Shown: positions 52,300 through 62,355, counted from the first letter of the stretch. The stretch is 64,000 nucleotides of DNA from Paracidovorax avenae ATCC 19860 (GCF_000176855.2 NC_015138.1:868001-932000); one strand, 5' to 3'. Notes: generated by a model not told the origin, from the sequence alone. Numbers and translations are program-made.

Positions 52300-53079
52300 T
52301 CAGCGGTGCGTGAAGGCCGCCGGGCGCTTCTCCAGGAAGGCGGCCATGCCTTCCTTCTGGTCCTGCGTGGCGAACAGCGCGTGGAACAGGCGGCGCTCGT
52401 ACATGAGGCCGTCGGAGAGCGAGCCTTCGAAGGCGCGGTTGACGGTTTCCTTGGCCGCCATGACGGCCACCTGCGAGAAGCCGGCGATCACCAGGGCAGC
52501 GCCCAGGGCTTCGTCCATGAGCTTGTCGTAGGGCACGACGCGGCTCACCAGGCCGGCGCGCTCGGCCTCCTGGGCATCCATCATGCGGGCGGTGAGGGCC
52601 ATGTCCATGGCCTTGGACTTGCCCACGGCGCGCGGCAGGCGCTGCGTGCCGCCCGCGCCGGGAATCACGCCGAGCTTGATCTCGGGCTGGCCGAACTTCG
52701 CGTTGTCAGCCGCGATGATGAAGTCGCACATCATCGCCAGCTCGCAGCCGCCGCCCAGCGCGAAGCCGCTCACGGCCGCGATCACGGGCTTGCGGATGGA
52801 GCGGATGCGCTCCCAGTTGCGCGTGATGTAGTCGCCCTTGTAGGCGTCGGCGAAGCCGTACTTGGCCATCGCGCCGATGTCCGCGCCCGCCGCGAAGGCC
52901 TTCTCGCTGCCCGTGAGGATGATGCAGCCGATGCGTTCGTCGGCATCGAAGGCGGCCAGTGCGTCGCCCAGCTCGTCCATGAGCTGGTCGTTGAGCGCGT
53001 TGAGCTGCTTGGGGCGGTTCAGCGTGATGACGCCGACCTTGTCCGCCTCGGTGCGGACCTCGATGACTTCGTAGGCCAA
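52300..53079 (-). CDS. Enoyl-CoA hydratase, crotonase family (TTG start)
   Basis: A 259-residue crotonase: the oxyanion-hole strand [12 protein letters not shown], then [53 protein letters not shown] (two catalytic Glu positions, GGGCELA and QPEIKLG), ending [12 protein letters not shown]. Hydrates trans-2-enoyl-CoA in beta-oxidation. There is no ATG at the family start. TTG at 53079 gives [11 protein letters not shown] and has AGGAG 8 nt upstream. A longer ORF reading through to the left of DsbC is a frame artefact. It is convergent with sfnR, 48 bp apart. Confidence 0.93.
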   Translation of the reverse strand: MAYEVIEVRTEADKVGVITLNRPKQLNALNDQLMDELGDALAAFDADERIGCIILTGSEKAFAAGADIGAMAKYGFADAYKGDYITRNWERIRSIRKPVIAAVSGFALGGGCELAMMCDFIIAADNAKFGQPEIKLGVIPGAGGTQRLPRAVGKSKAMDMALTARMMDAQEAERAGLVSRVVPYDKLMDEALGAALVIAGFSQVAVMAAKETVNRAFEGSLSDGLMYERRLFHALFATQDQKEGMAAFLEKRPAAFTHR

Positions 53080-53141
53080 GGGGTATCTCCTGGGTGTCGT
53101 TGTGGTGCGGACGACTATACCCAAGGGCCGCCTTCCGCGCC

Positions 53142-54935
53142 CTAGCCCGCGGCCATGCCCGTGTCCGGCTGGCCGTCCAGCCAGCGCCGTGCCAGGGGCG
53201 CCTCCGCCAGCGAGAGCGCGACGGTGTCGTCCGGCGCGCCGCCCTCGCGCTCCAGCGCCAGCGGCAGCCGCAGCACGCGGCGGTCGCGCGACACCAGCGC
53301 CGTGACGCGCTTTTCGCGGCCGGCATAGAGCGCGACATCGTCCAGCCGCTGCATGCGCCAGGTCTCTCCGTGCGCCTCCACGGCCAGCCACTCGTCGCCC
53401 GCGGAAAAACCGGCTTCCTCGGCCAGGCCGCCGCGCAGCACCACCTTCACCTGCAGGCCCTGGCCCTCGGACACCCGCAGGCCCAGCCGCTGCGCGGGCT
53501 GCGCCGCTTCCGCGCGCAGGGCCACGCCGTGCGCGGCCAGCATCTCGGCCAGGGGCAGGTCGCCGGTGCCGTGCACCCATTCGGCGATCTCGCGCGCGAA
53601 GGAGCGGCCCGAGAGGGCTTCGAGCACCGCCAGCAGGTCGTCTTCCGTCATGGGGCCGGCGTCGCAGCGGTCCCAGAGTGCCCGCATCACGTCGTCGAGC
53701 GTGGTGCGGCCCTCGCGGCGCAGCGCCAGGTCCAGGCACAGGCCGACGAGCGCGCCCTTGGTGTAGTAGCTCACCGTGGCGTTCGGCGTGTTCTCGTCCT
53801 GGCGGTAGTACTTCACCCAGGCGTCGAAGCTGGCGTCCGCCACGCTCTGCACCCGGCGCCCCGGCGTCTGCAGCACCTGGTTGATGTTCTTGGCGAGCAG
53901 GCGCAGGTAGGTGGCATCGTCGATCAGCCCGGCGCGGCGCAGCAGCAGGTCGTCGTAGTAGCTGGTGAAGCCCTCGAAGAACCACAGCAGGCGGGTGTAG
54001 TTCTCCTGGGTGTAGTCGTAGCCCGCCAGTTCGGCCGGGCGCAGGCGCTTGACGTTCCAGGTGTGGAAATGCTCGTGGCTGATGAGCCCGAGCAGCGTGG
54101 TGTAGCCCTCGGGCGTCCTGGCCTCGCCCAGGCGGGGCAGGTCGCGGCGGCTGCAGGCCAGGGCCGTCGAGTTGCGGTGCTCCAGCCCGCCGTAGCCGTC
54201 GTCCATCACGTTGAGCATGAACAGGTACTGCGTGTAGGGCGGCTTGCCGGCCCCGTGCCAGAAGCGGATGCCCGTCTCGCAGATGCGGCGCGTGTCGGCC
54301 ACCAGGCGCTCGCCGTCGAACGAGGGCGCCGCGCCGGCCACGACCAGGCGGTGCGGCACGCCGCAGGCGGTGAAGCGGGCGCTCCAGAAGGGCCCCATCT
54401 CCACCGGGCAGTCCACCAGCTCGTCGTACGAGGCCGCGCGGTAGGTGCCGAAGCCCGCGCGCGTGGTCTTCTCCGCCGTGAGGCCCGTGGCCACCGACCA
54501 GTGCGACACCTCCGGCGTGGCGACGATCTCCAGGTCGTGGCGGGCATCCTCCTGGCCATGCACGCGCAGGCACAGGCTCGTGCCGTTGAAGAAGCCGCGC
54601 GACGAGTCCAGCCACGCCGTGCGCACCGAGCTGTCGTAGGCCCCGACCTCGTAGGTCAGCACCAGCGGCGCACCCTCGCGGCAGGCGGCCTGCCAGAGGC
54701 TCTTGCTGCGCTGCGCGAGCGCCACTTCCTGCCCGTCCTGGCGGGCGCGCAGGTTCTGCAGGTTCTTCGCGAACTCGCGCACCAGGTAGCTGCCGGGAAT
54801 CCACACCGGCAGCGACAGCTCCTGCTGCGCGGCGGGGTTCTCCACCGTGAGGGTGACGTGGTAGATGCGCGCGTGCAGCTGCGCGGCTTCCACGCGGTAG
54901 TGGACGGCGGGGGCGTGCGATCGGTGGGCGGCCAT
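53142..54935 (-). CDS. M61 family metallopeptidase (glycyl aminopeptidase-like) with PDZ domain
   Basis: A 597-residue peptidase. The N-terminal beta-sandwich holds [22 protein letters not shown], a signature of M61. The zinc site is HEHFHTWN (HExxH) with the downstream Glu in [22 protein letters not shown]. The C-terminal PDZ-like domain is [35 protein letters not shown]. No signal peptide is seen, so it is probably cytoplasmic. Family members release N-terminal glycine or alanine. It lies 27 bp downstream of dsbC and upstream of the crotonase gene. Confidence 0.92.
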   Translation of the reverse strand: MAAHRSHAPAVHYRVEAAQLHARIYHVTLTVENPAAQQELSLPVWIPGSYLVREFAKNLQNLRARQDGQEVALAQRSKSLWQAACREGAPLVLTYEVGAYDSSVRTAWLDSSRGFFNGTSLCLRVHGQEDARHDLEIVATPEVSHWSVATGLTAEKTTRAGFGTYRAASYDELVDCPVEMGPFWSARFTACGVPHRLVVAGAAPSFDGERLVADTRRICETGIRFWHGAGKPPYTQYLFMLNVMDDGYGGLEHRNSTALACSRRDLPRLGEARTPEGYTTLLGLISHEHFHTWNVKRLRPAELAGYDYTQENYTRLLWFFEGFTSYYDDLLLRRAGLIDDATYLRLLAKNINQVLQTPGRRVQSVADASFDAWVKYYRQDENTPNATVSYYTKGALVGLCLDLALRREGRTTLDDVMRALWDRCDAGPMTEDDLLAVLEALSGRSFAREIAEWVHGTGDLPLAEMLAAHGVALRAEAAQPAQRLGLRVSEGQGLQVKVVLRGGLAEEAGFSAGDEWLAVEAHGETWRMQRLDDVALYAGREKRVTALVSRDRRVLRLPLALEREGGAPDDTVALSLAEAPLARRWLDGQPDTGMAAG

Positions 54936-54962
54936 GCGGTATCCGGAAGGGGCGGGGACAGG

Positions 54963-55703
54963 TCAGTTCGTGGCGGGGGCCGGGCCGGCGCCCGATCCTG
55001 CGTCGGCGAGGCGCTTTTCCACCTCGCGCGCGTCGATCGCGCCCGGCACGCGGGAGCCGTCGGTGAAGATCAGCGTCGGCGTGCCGGTGATCTTGTGCTT
55101 CTTGCCGAAGGCCAGGTTGCGCTGTACGGCGGCGGTGTCGCAGCTCGCGGCCGGCGTGGTCTTGTCGCGCACCATGTGGTCCTGCCACGCGGCCGCGCGG
55201 TCCTTGGAGCACCAGATGTTGCGCGACTTCTCGGCCGAATCGGGGCTCAGGATGGGATAGAGGAAGAGATAGACCGTCACGTTGTCCACGTTCTGCAGGT
55301 CCTTCTCGAAGCGCTTGCAGTAGCCGCAGTTCGGGTCCTCGAACACCGCGAGCTTGCGCTGGCCGTTGCCGCGCACGATGGTGAACGCGTCCTGGAAGGG
55401 CAGGGAGGCGAAATCCACCGCCGTGAGCTTGTTGATGCGGTCCTCGGTGAGGTTGCGGCGCGCCTTGGTGTCGATCAGTTCGCCCTGGATGAGGTAGTTG
55501 CCCTTGGCGTCGGTGTAGAACACATCGGTGCCGATGCGCACCTCGTACAGGCCCTGCATGGGCGTGGCGCGCACCTCGTCGATGTTCTGCAGCTGCGGAA
55601 TGCGGCTGCCCAGCGTCTTGCGGATCGCCGATTCCTGGGCGTGGGCGCCGAAGCCGATGGTGAGCGCGGCGGCGCCGGCGAGCAGGGCGGGGATCAGTTT
55701 CAT
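54963..55703 (-). CDS. dsbC: Thiol:disulfide interchange protein DsbC
   Basis: A 246-residue periplasmic disulfide isomerase: signal peptide [24 protein letters not shown]-terminal dimerisation domain ([26 protein letters not shown]), and thioredoxin-like domain with active site CGYC in [17 protein letters not shown] and cis-Pro loop [12 protein letters not shown] second Cys pair ([15 protein letters not shown]) matches the structural disulfide. It would be kept reduced by DsbD (not in window). It lies 79 bp after the UbiH-family gene. Confidence 0.93.
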   Translation of the reverse strand: MKLIPALLAGAAALTIGFGAHAQESAIRKTLGSRIPQLQNIDEVRATPMQGLYEVRIGTDVFYTDAKGNYLIQGELIDTKARRNLTEDRINKLTAVDFASLPFQDAFTIVRGNGQRKLAVFEDPNCGYCKRFEKDLQNVDNVTVYLFLYPILSPDSAEKSRNIWCSKDRAAAWQDHMVRDKTTPAASCDTAAVQRNLAFGKKHKITGTPTLIFTDGSRVPGAIDAREVEKRLADAGSGAGPAPATN

Positions 55704-55782
55704 GGTGCTCCTTCGTGATGCGTGAATCTCTGGGGATGGGCGGCACGGCGGCCTCCCCATCCCGTCATTGGGGGGCGGGCCG

Positions 55783-56940
55783 TCAGCCCAGGCCCATGGC
55801 CTGGCGCGTCACCCAGTCCTTCAGGGGGCCGCTGCGCTCGAATCCGCGCATGCCCCAGTTGCGCAGCCAGGGCACGGGCCCCTCGTGGCGCGAGAAGAGT
55901 TGCTGCAGGCTGTCCATGGCCCAGCCCATCGGCAGCAGCGCGGCCTTGCGCTCGCGCTCGTAGCGGCGCAGCAGGCGCTGGTCCGCCACGCCGCGCCAGT
56001 AGTCGCGCTCGCGCAGCACGCGGGCCAGGGCCTGGGCATCGGCCAGGCCCAGGTTCAGCCCCTGCCCGGCCAGCGGATGCACGGTGTGCGCGGCATCGCC
56101 CGCCAGCGCCCAGCTGCGGGCCGGCGCCTTCGCGGACATGGGGGCGTTGCCTGCGGCGGCCGGCATCGGTCCGCACCAGCGGTCGGCCCGGGCCTGCTGC
56201 AGCGGCCACGCGGCCCGGGAAGCGTCCAGCGTGAGGGCGCCCAGCGTGTCCAGGCTGGCGGAGCGGATGCGTTGTTCGAAATCGGAGGGTTCCATGGCCA
56301 GGAGGCGCTGCGCCTCGTCCTGCCGTACGGACCACACCACGGCCACGGAGTTCCCTTCCGGCCCCCCCAGGGGCAGGAAGGCCAGGATGCCGTCGGGCAG
56401 GAACCACTGGCGCGCCACCTGGCCGTGGGGCCGCTCGCAGCGCAGCCGCGTGGCCACCGCATGCTGGCCGTAGGGCACCTCGGCGTAGTGCACGCCGAAT
56501 TCCTCGCGCGTGCGGCTCGCGCGGCCTTCGCAGACCACGGTGAGCGCGGCCTGCACGGGCGCATCGACCACCTCCACCTGCGGCTGGAAGCGCACGGCAT
56601 CGGCCAGCCGGGATTCCAGCGCGGGCACGTCGACGATCCAGGCCAGCGCCTCGGTAGAGGGATGGCGCCCGGCGTCGAAGCTGACCTCGCCGCCCATGTC
56701 GCCGTGCACGTCCATGCGCAGCACCGGCGTGGCGTGTTCCGCCCCGGGCCAGCTGCGCACGGATTCCAGCAGCGCGCGCGAGGCGGCGTTGAGCGCGTAG
56801 GCCCGCACGTCGGTGCCCTCGGCCGCAGGGGCCGGCCCCGGGACCAGGGCCACGCGCAGGCGCTCGCGCGCGAGAAGCAGGGACAGCGCGCGGCCCACCA
56901 CGCCAGCGCCGCGAATACAGACATCGAAGGTTTGCGCCAT
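55783..56940 (-). CDS. UbiH/UbiF/VisC-family FAD monooxygenase (ubiquinone biosynthesis)
   Basis: A 385-residue flavoprotein hydroxylase: N-terminal Rossmann motif IRGAGVVGRALSLLLARE (GxGxxG), the middle substrate region, and the second FAD motif GDAAHTVHPLAGQGLNLGLADAQALA. This DG/GD motif is typical of the UbiH/UbiF/UbiI/Coq6 group, which hydroxylates the ubiquinone ring. Which ring position it attacks is not clear; at 385 residues it is a standard family length. Divergent from the MOSC gene (91-bp gap). Confidence 0.88.
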   Translation of the reverse strand: MAQTFDVCIRGAGVVGRALSLLLARERLRVALVPGPAPAAEGTDVRAYALNAASRALLESVRSWPGAEHATPVLRMDVHGDMGGEVSFDAGRHPSTEALAWIVDVPALESRLADAVRFQPQVEVVDAPVQAALTVVCEGRASRTREEFGVHYAEVPYGQHAVATRLRCERPHGQVARQWFLPDGILAFLPLGGPEGNSVAVVWSVRQDEAQRLLAMEPSDFEQRIRSASLDTLGALTLDASRAAWPLQQARADRWCGPMPAAAGNAPMSAKAPARSWALAGDAAHTVHPLAGQGLNLGLADAQALARVLRERDYWRGVADQRLLRRYERERKAALLPMGWAMDSLQQLFSRHEGPVPWLRNWGMRGFERSGPLKDWVTRQAMGLG

Positions 56941-57031
56941 GCGGCCATTGTAGGAGCCGGCCCGTGCTCTGCCGTGCGAAGGCACAATCGCCGCTTCCCC
57001 TTTCCCCACCGCGCTACCCGGAGACCTCCGC

Positions 57032-57901
57032 GTGACCTTCCGCACCGACCGCGACCTGGGCGGCACCATCTCCCGCCTGTTCATCCACCCCGTCAAGTCC
57101 TGCGCGGCCATCGCCGTGCCCGAGGCCCTGCTCACGCCCACCGGGCTGGAGTGGGACCGGTCCTGGATGGTGGTCGATCCGGCGGGCGAATTCCTCACCC
57201 AGCGCACCGTGCCGCGCATGGCCCTGGTGCGGCCGCAGCTGGATGCGCAGGCGCTGTCGCTGCACGCGCCCGGCATGCCGGTGCTGCGCGTGGCCCTGCA
57301 GGCCGGCGGGCCGGTGGCGCAGGTGCGCGTCTGGGACGATGCCGTGCCCGCCCGGGACGCGGGCGACGAGGCCGCGCGGTGGTTCTCGGAATGCCTGGGC
57401 CGGCCCTGCCGCCTGGTCCGATTCGACCCGGCACACCGCCGGCTATCCAGCCTGCGCTGGACGGACGGGGTGGAGGCGCCCAACCAGTTCGCCGACGCCT
57501 ACCCCGTGCTGCTGGCCAGCGAGGCCTCGCTGCAGGAGCTCAACGTGCGGCTGCAGACGGCGGGCGCGCCGGCCGCCGCGATGGAGCGTTTCCGGGCCAA
57601 CATCGTCATCGACGGCGTGGAGGCGCACGACGAGGACCGCATCGACGGCCTGCACATCGACGCGGAGGGCGGCCCTGCCTGCCTGCGGCCGGTCAAGCCC
57701 TGCACGCGCTGCCCGATCCCCGACATCGACCCGGCCACGGCCGAGAGCACCCCGGACGTGGGCGACACCCTGCGCGCCTACCGGCAGGACCGCCGCGTGA
57801 ACGGCGCCATCACCTTCGGCATGAACGCCATCGTGCTTGAAGGGGCCGGCCGCGTGCTGCGCGTGGGCCAGCGCATCGCGGCCGACTGGCGCTTCGACTG
57901 A
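57032..57901 (+). CDS. MOSC-domain protein (YcbX/mARC-like)
   Basis: A 289-residue protein with an N-terminal MOSC_N beta-barrel (GGTISRLFIHPVKSCAAIAVPEALLTPTGLEWDRSWMVVD) and a C-terminal MOSC domain with the catalytic/cofactor Cys in PVKPCTRCPIPDID. YcbX-type proteins bind molybdenum cofactor and reduce N-hydroxylated bases; here that is family inference. GTG start with GGAG 8 nt upstream. ychF begins 81 bp downstream in the same direction. Confidence 0.88.
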   Translation: MTFRTDRDLGGTISRLFIHPVKSCAAIAVPEALLTPTGLEWDRSWMVVDPAGEFLTQRTVPRMALVRPQLDAQALSLHAPGMPVLRVALQAGGPVAQVRVWDDAVPARDAGDEAARWFSECLGRPCRLVRFDPAHRRLSSLRWTDGVEAPNQFADAYPVLLASEASLQELNVRLQTAGAPAAAMERFRANIVIDGVEAHDEDRIDGLHIDAEGGPACLRPVKPCTRCPIPDIDPATAESTPDVGDTLRAYRQDRRVNGAITFGMNAIVLEGAGRVLRVGQRIAADWRFD

Positions 57902-57982
57902 CCCTCCGCGCCGGGCGGGCCGGCAGGGACATGGCTGCCCGGTAAAATCGCCGGTTTTCCCCCGAACCCTGAAAGCCCCGCC

Positions 57983-59077
57983 ATGAGCCTGAAATGCGGC
58001 ATCGTGGGCCTGCCCAACGTCGGCAAGTCCACCCTCTTCAACGCCCTGACCAAGGCCGGCATCGCGGCCGAGAACTACCCTTTTTGCACCATCGAGCCCA
58101 ACACCGGCGTGGTGGAAGTGCCCGATCCCCGCCTGCAGCAGCTGGCCGGGATCATCACGCCCGAGCGCATCGTGCCGGCCATCGTCGAGTTCGTGGACAT
58201 CGCCGGCCTGGTGGCGGGTGCCTCCAAGGGCGAAGGCCTGGGCAACCAGTTCCTGGCCCACATCCGCGAGACCGACGCCATCGTCAACGTGGTGCGCTGC
58301 TTCGAAGACCCGAACGTGATCCACGTGGCCGGCCGCGTGGACCCGATCGCCGACATCGAGGTCATCCAGACCGAGCTGTGCCTGGCCGACCTGGCCACGG
58401 TGGAAAAGGCCCTCAACCGCTACAGCAAGGCCGCCAAGAGCGGCAACGACAAGGAAGCCGCCAAGCTGGTCTCGCTGCTCACGCCCATCCAGGCCGCGCT
58501 CGACCAGGGCAAGCCCGCGCGCACAGTGCCCGTCAGCAAGGAAGACGCACCCCTGCTCAAGCAGTTCTGCCTGATCACCGCCAAGCCGGCGATGTTCGTG
58601 GGCAACGTAGCCGAGGACGGCTTCGAGAACAACCCGCTGCTCGACCGCCTGAAGGAATACGCCGCCGCGCAGAACGCGCCCGTGGTGGCCATCTGCGCCA
58701 AGATCGAATCCGAGATGAGCGAGATGAGCGACGAGGACCGCGACCTGTTCCTGGCCGAGATGGGCCAGGACGAGCCCGGCCTGAACCGCCTGATCCGCGC
58801 CGGCTTCAAGCTGCTGGGCCTGCAGACCTACTTCACCGCCGGCGTGAAGGAAGTGCGCGCCTGGACCGTGCCCGTGGGCGCCACCGCGCCCCAGGCCGCC
58901 GGCGTGATCCACGGCGACTTCGAGCGCGGCTTCATCCGCGCCCAGACCATCGCCTTCGACGATTTCATCGCCTTCAAGGGCGAGCAGGGCGCGAAGGACG
59001 CGGGCAAGATGCGGGCGGAAGGCAAGGAATACGTCGTCAAGGACGGGGACGTGATGAACTTTTTGTTCAACGTCTGA
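57983..59077 (+). CDS. ychF: YchF/OLA1-family nucleotidase (redox-regulated ATPase)
   Basis: A 364-residue Obg-related P-loop protein that prefers ATP. G1 is GLPNVGKST, then [20 protein letters not shown] (G3), and an NVAED-type G4 variant in place of NKxD, which explains ATP preference in the family. The C-terminal TGS domain ends [18 protein letters not shown], exactly the family end. It binds ribosomes and is linked to stress and translation control. A 12-bp stem hairpin follows 21 bp after the stop. Confidence 0.96.
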   Translation: MSLKCGIVGLPNVGKSTLFNALTKAGIAAENYPFCTIEPNTGVVEVPDPRLQQLAGIITPERIVPAIVEFVDIAGLVAGASKGEGLGNQFLAHIRETDAIVNVVRCFEDPNVIHVAGRVDPIADIEVIQTELCLADLATVEKALNRYSKAAKSGNDKEAAKLVSLLTPIQAALDQGKPARTVPVSKEDAPLLKQFCLITAKPAMFVGNVAEDGFENNPLLDRLKEYAAAQNAPVVAICAKIESEMSEMSDEDRDLFLAEMGQDEPGLNRLIRAGFKLLGLQTYFTAGVKEVRAWTVPVGATAPQAAGVIHGDFERGFIRAQTIAFDDFIAFKGEQGAKDAGKMRAEGKEYVVKDGDVMNFLFNV

Positions 59078-59098
59078 TTCGGGCAAGCCATTTCAGGT

Positions 59099-59126
59099 CA
59101 CTGCATCCGCTTGTGCGGGTGCAGTG
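59099..59126 (+). other. Stem-loop downstream of ychF
   Basis: cactgcatccgc (59099-59110) pairs with gcgggtgcagtg (59115-59126) around a 4-nt loop; 11 canonical pairs and one G.U. No T-tract follows, so it may be a non-intrinsic terminator or a 3'-stabilising hairpin. Between it and the AlbA_2 gene lies only a short 22-codon open frame (59152-59220, MDVDELPDLYRPSI...), which may be a remnant. Confidence 0.5.
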
Positions 59127-59225
59127 GTCGATAGAAGTCCTTGATTCAACGATGGATGTCGACGAATTGCCCGACTTGTATCGCCCATCTATCGACGATA
59201 AGGAGCTATTTGTCCGATAGACCGT

Positions 59226-60863
59226 TCATGCCACTGCCCAGTACCGTCGCCAGCGGTTGTTGCCCTCAAAGCGGACTTCCCCGCGCCCGATCAACTCCTC
59301 CAGGGCTCGCTTGACCTGCTTCGCGTGGATTTCACCACCGACGCGTCGGTGGATGTCGCTGATGGCCGATCGGGGATAGCGCTGCAGGTCTTCCATGACC
59401 AGCGCGGCCAAGCGGTGCGGCTCGATGCGCTTGAGGGTGGTCTCGCCGGTGAACTGCAGGCTGCGTAGCAGATCCGGATCGACAAAGTAGCGCGTTGCCT
59501 GGGTGCGTCCAGCGCTCTGCACCAGTTGCCAGTCCAGCAGGCGCTTGAGCCAGGGCTGAAGTGCCTCCACCGATGGCAGATCCAGGGCGTTGATCAGTTC
59601 GCGGGCAGTCAGTGCATCGTCTTGCGCCAACAGGCCCAGTGCGATCCGCTCGCGCTGCGTGAGTTGATAGGTCTGATCCGCCTTGGCAATGAAGTCGATG
59701 ACCTCGGGCTTGAGAATGCGGCGACGCACAGTCACTTGCACACGGTCGTGGGTCTCTGCCAACTCGGGAGCCGGGCGACCCTGTGAGAGCAATACCTCGA
59801 AGATTTTGTCGAAGCCACTGCCTTCCCGTTCCATCAGTTTCAAGTCATGGAAGAGGCGAGCCAGGTGCTCGTTGCGGCGCACCGTGGTGTGCAGAATATT
59901 CCTCGGCGAGACCCCCAGGGGCAGCGGTCCGGGGTTGATCACTTCCAGCCGGTCTGGATGCAGGTTCAGGAAGATGTCGCCGCGCTGGGTGTAAGGGCGA
60001 TGGACCAGCGCGTTGACCAGCAGTTCGCGCACCACGATCTCATCGAAGGCGGGCACGTTCTGGCGATACAGGCCATCCGGCAGTTCGTAGCGCTCGCGAA
60101 AGTCGGGCACCTCGTGCCACACCGCTTCGATCAGCTCCATCGGGCTTTGTGTATGGTCATCCCAGACCAGCTTGTTCACCTTCTGCCCATGTTCGTCGTA
60201 CTTGATGAACTGAATGACTGGTGCCGTGGTCAGTCGGGCGCGATGATGCTGGCGGCCAAGGCTGAGCACACCCAGGTTGGTGAGTTCCGCCCCTCGGGTG
60301 AGTTGATAGTGATCGAGAAGTTCGTCGTCAGACTTCTCCTTGACGGAGGGCTTGACGCGATCCGATGCGCGCAGGGCGGCCAGCAACCTGTCGCGCTTCG
60401 CGATATCCATCTCCGCGCTTGGAACATGTAGGGTGGTTTGCGTTTCCCATGGCAATGCGGAACGCTCACTGGCCAGGCGCATCACGTCATCGCCCGTCAC
60501 GGGCCTGCTCTGGTCGGCCACCCGCAGGAAGTAGCGACCGTCCGTGGTGGATGCGACGGCCATGGAGCGAGGGACGCGCAATTCGATGTACTGACCACCA
60601 TTGGGCGAGGTGGTGACATCCGGCAATACAGTCACGTTGACCGTACGCTCTGCCAGCTTGCGGCGAAGTGTGTCAGGCAGGTCTGAAGGGATACGCTGGT
60701 CGGCAGGAGGCTCGCTCTGGCCATCCTCTATTCCCAGCAGTAGGCGACCACCCGTTGCATTGGCAAAGGCGATGCAATCCTTGGCAATTTCGCTCCAGTC
60801 CGCGGTCTTGCCGGTGACCGCTCGCAAGGATTTATGGTCGAGAAGTTGTCCTTCCAGGCTCAC
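59226..60863 (-). CDS. AlbA_2 domain and ATP-binding (COG2865-type) protein; possible defence or regulatory protein
   Basis: A 545-residue protein with an N-terminal Schlafen/AlbA_2 domain (KDCIAFANATGGRLLLGIEDG, then VNVTVLPDVTT and FLRVADQSRPVT), a HATPase_c_4-type domain (DEIVVRELLVNALVHRPYTQRGDIFLNLHPDRLEVINPGPLPLG, LMEREGSGFDKIFE), and a C-terminal winged helix (YPRSAISDIHRRVGGEIHAKQVKRALEELIGRGEV). Members of this group are annotated as transcriptional regulators and are frequent in genomic and defence islands. Base composition is visibly less GC-rich than the neighbours, suggesting transfer. The GTG start has an AGGAAGG site and overlaps the stop of a 9-codon leader frame. No signal or partner is known. 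Confidence 0.85.
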   Translation of the reverse strand: MSLEGQLLDHKSLRAVTGKTADWSEIAKDCIAFANATGGRLLLGIEDGQSEPPADQRIPSDLPDTLRRKLAERTVNVTVLPDVTTSPNGGQYIELRVPRSMAVASTTDGRYFLRVADQSRPVTGDDVMRLASERSALPWETQTTLHVPSAEMDIAKRDRLLAALRASDRVKPSVKEKSDDELLDHYQLTRGAELTNLGVLSLGRQHHRARLTTAPVIQFIKYDEHGQKVNKLVWDDHTQSPMELIEAVWHEVPDFRERYELPDGLYRQNVPAFDEIVVRELLVNALVHRPYTQRGDIFLNLHPDRLEVINPGPLPLGVSPRNILHTTVRRNEHLARLFHDLKLMEREGSGFDKIFEVLLSQGRPAPELAETHDRVQVTVRRRILKPEVIDFIAKADQTYQLTQRERIALGLLAQDDALTARELINALDLPSVEALQPWLKRLLDWQLVQSAGRTQATRYFVDPDLLRSLQFTGETTLKRIEPHRLAALVMEDLQRYPRSAISDIHRRVGGEIHAKQVKRALEELIGRGEVRFEGNNRWRRYWAVA

Positions 60864-60889
60864 GAGCCACCTTCCTCTGCTGGATTCAT
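60860..60889 (-). CDS. Possible leader peptide MNPAEEGGS upstream of the AlbA_2 gene
   Basis: ATG at 60889 follows AAGGAAAA and opens a 9-residue frame (MNPAEEGGS) whose TGA overlaps the GTG of the large gene (GTGA). The overlap is like coupled genes, and ribosomes terminating here could re-initiate. It may be chance. Confidence 0.3.
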   Translation of the reverse strand: MNPAEEGGS

Positions 60890-61203
60890 TTTTCCTTGTA
60901 TGGAGGTCGTTTGGGATCGTTTCGAGTCTACTCGTTTGATTGTCTGGAGACCCTGGAACGATAAGACCCAGCGTATTCGGCCGGTCGGCCGGTCGGGCAG
61001 GCGAGATGACCCTTGCCATTTCCTCTCTTGGGTATGCTTGCGGCATCGTGCGGAGCAGGCGACGTGTACTGGGCGACGCTGCGCTGCACTCATACAAATA
61101 CGAGAATTTTGCACTTGCTTTTCGACCCGACGTTTGAGAGTTGCGTCACGCTATCCCCGTGCCAAACAACGCGCCGGATTCCGGCGCACGTCCCCGCCAT
61201 CCA
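60890..61203. other. Divergent intergenic region between the AlbA_2 gene and the HPP/CBS gene
   Basis: About 310 bp with mixed composition. A short direct repeat ggccggtcggccggtcgg lies around 60980. Short open frames on either strand lack ribosome-binding sites. Presumably holds both promoters; no operator palindrome was recognised. Confidence 0.4.
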
Positions 61204-62355
61204 ATGTCCCTCCCCGTGACCGAGCGCCTGCGCCGCGCGGCGCTCGCCCTCTGGCCGGCGCCCATGCGGGTGGATGGGCGCGAGCGCCTGCGGATGGTCC
61301 TGGGCGCGCTGCTCGGCGTGCTGCTGGCCGGCCTGCTCAGCCGCTGGGTGGGCGGCCACTGGGGCATTTCGCCCTGGCTGGTCGCGCCGATCGGCGCGAG
61401 CGCGGTGCTGGTCTTCGGTGTTCCGGCGAGCCCGCTGGCGCAGCCCTGGTCCGTGGTGGGCGGCAACACCCTGTCCGCCCTGGTGGGCGTGGCCTGCGCG
61501 GCGCTGGTGCAGGATCCGGCCGTGGCGGGGGCGCTGGCCGTGGCGCTGGCGATCGCGATCATGGTGCCGCTGCGCTGCCTGCATCCGCCCGGCGGGGCGG
61601 CCGCGCTGTTCGTGGTGATGGCGCACGGCGCATCGCCGCAGTTCGCATTCTTTCCCGTGATGACCAATTCCCTGCTGCTGGTGGCGGCGGGCATGGCGTG
61701 GCATGCGGCCACGGGCAAGCGCTACCCGCACGCGCAGCAGGCCCGTCCTGCCCCCGCGGGTGCCACGGAGGCGCGCGCCGCGGGGCGCTTCACGCCCGAA
61801 GACCTGGATGCCGCGCTGGCCCACTACAACCAGGTGCTGGACGTCAGCCGCGATGATCTGGAGGCGCTTCTGCACCATGCCGAGGCCGAGGCGTACCGCC
61901 GCAATTTCGGGCAGCTGCGCTGCGGCGACATCATGTCGCGCGAGCCGGTCACGGCCGCGTTCGGCACGGGGCTGCAGGAAGCCTGGGCGCTGATGCGCCG
62001 CCGCCGCATCAAGGCGCTGCCGGTGGTGGACCGCGCGCGCCGCATCGTGGGCATCGTCACCACGGCCGACTTCATGCGCCAGATCGACCTCGACGTGCAC
62101 CAGGGCATCGGCGAGCAGCTGCGAGCACTGGTTCGCCGCGTGGGCGCGGTGCATTCCACCAAGCCGGAGGTGGTGGGCCAGATCATGACCCGGCAGGTGC
62201 GTGTGGTGAGCGAGCAGCGCCCGGCGCTGGAACTGGTGCCGCTGTTCACGGAAGACGGCCACCACCACATCCCCGTGATCGACGCGGAGCGGCGGCTGGT
62301 CGGCATCATCACCCAGTCTGACCTGGTGCGCGCGCTGCACCGGGCCGTGCGCTAG
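61204..62355 (+). CDS. HPP-family membrane protein with two CBS domains
   Basis: A 383-residue protein. The N-terminal HPP domain has four or so helices (LGALLGVLLAGLLSRWVGG, WLVAPIGASAVLVFGVPASPLAQPWSVVGGN, LAVALAIAIMVPLRCLHPPGGAAALFVV; the HPPGGA motif names the family). Two CBS domains follow (about 265-325: CGDIMSREPVTAAFGTGLQEAWALM; about 330-383: VGQIMTRQVRVVSEQRPALELVPLF). CBS pairs bind adenine nucleotides and gate transporters or enzymes. HPP proteins have been linked to nitrite transport in chloroplasts; the substrate here is not known. The ATG at 61204 is chosen as the first in-frame Met in a family-like start. Confidence 0.85.
   Translation: MSLPVTERLRRAALALWPAPMRVDGRERLRMVLGALLGVLLAGLLSRWVGGHWGISPWLVAPIGASAVLVFGVPASPLAQPWSVVGGNTLSALVGVACAALVQDPAVAGALAVALAIAIMVPLRCLHPPGGAAALFVVMAHGASPQFAFFPVMTNSLLLVAAGMAWHAATGKRYPHAQQARPAPAGATEARAAGRFTPEDLDAALAHYNQVLDVSRDDLEALLHHAEAEAYRRNFGQLRCGDIMSREPVTAAFGTGLQEAWALMRRRRIKALPVVDRARRIVGIVTTADFMRQIDLDVHQGIGEQLRALVRRVGAVHSTKPEVVGQIMTRQVRVVSEQRPALELVPLFTEDGHHHIPVIDAERRLVGIITQSDLVRALHRAVR

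Noticed and set aside
52300..55746. Apparent 1148-codon fusion ending in the crotonase
   Set aside because: Only the last 259 codons are protein-like (enoyl-CoA hydratase). The rest is an off-frame reading of the M61 peptidase and dsbC genes, which have their own starts and motifs in another frame.
55733..55780. Inverted repeat gggatggg / cccatccc between the UbiH-family gene and dsbC
   Set aside because: No T-tract on either strand and stem only 8 bp; not called as a terminator.
59152..59220. 22-codon open frame after ychF
   Set aside because: No ribosome-binding site or recognisable product; noted only as a possible remnant.
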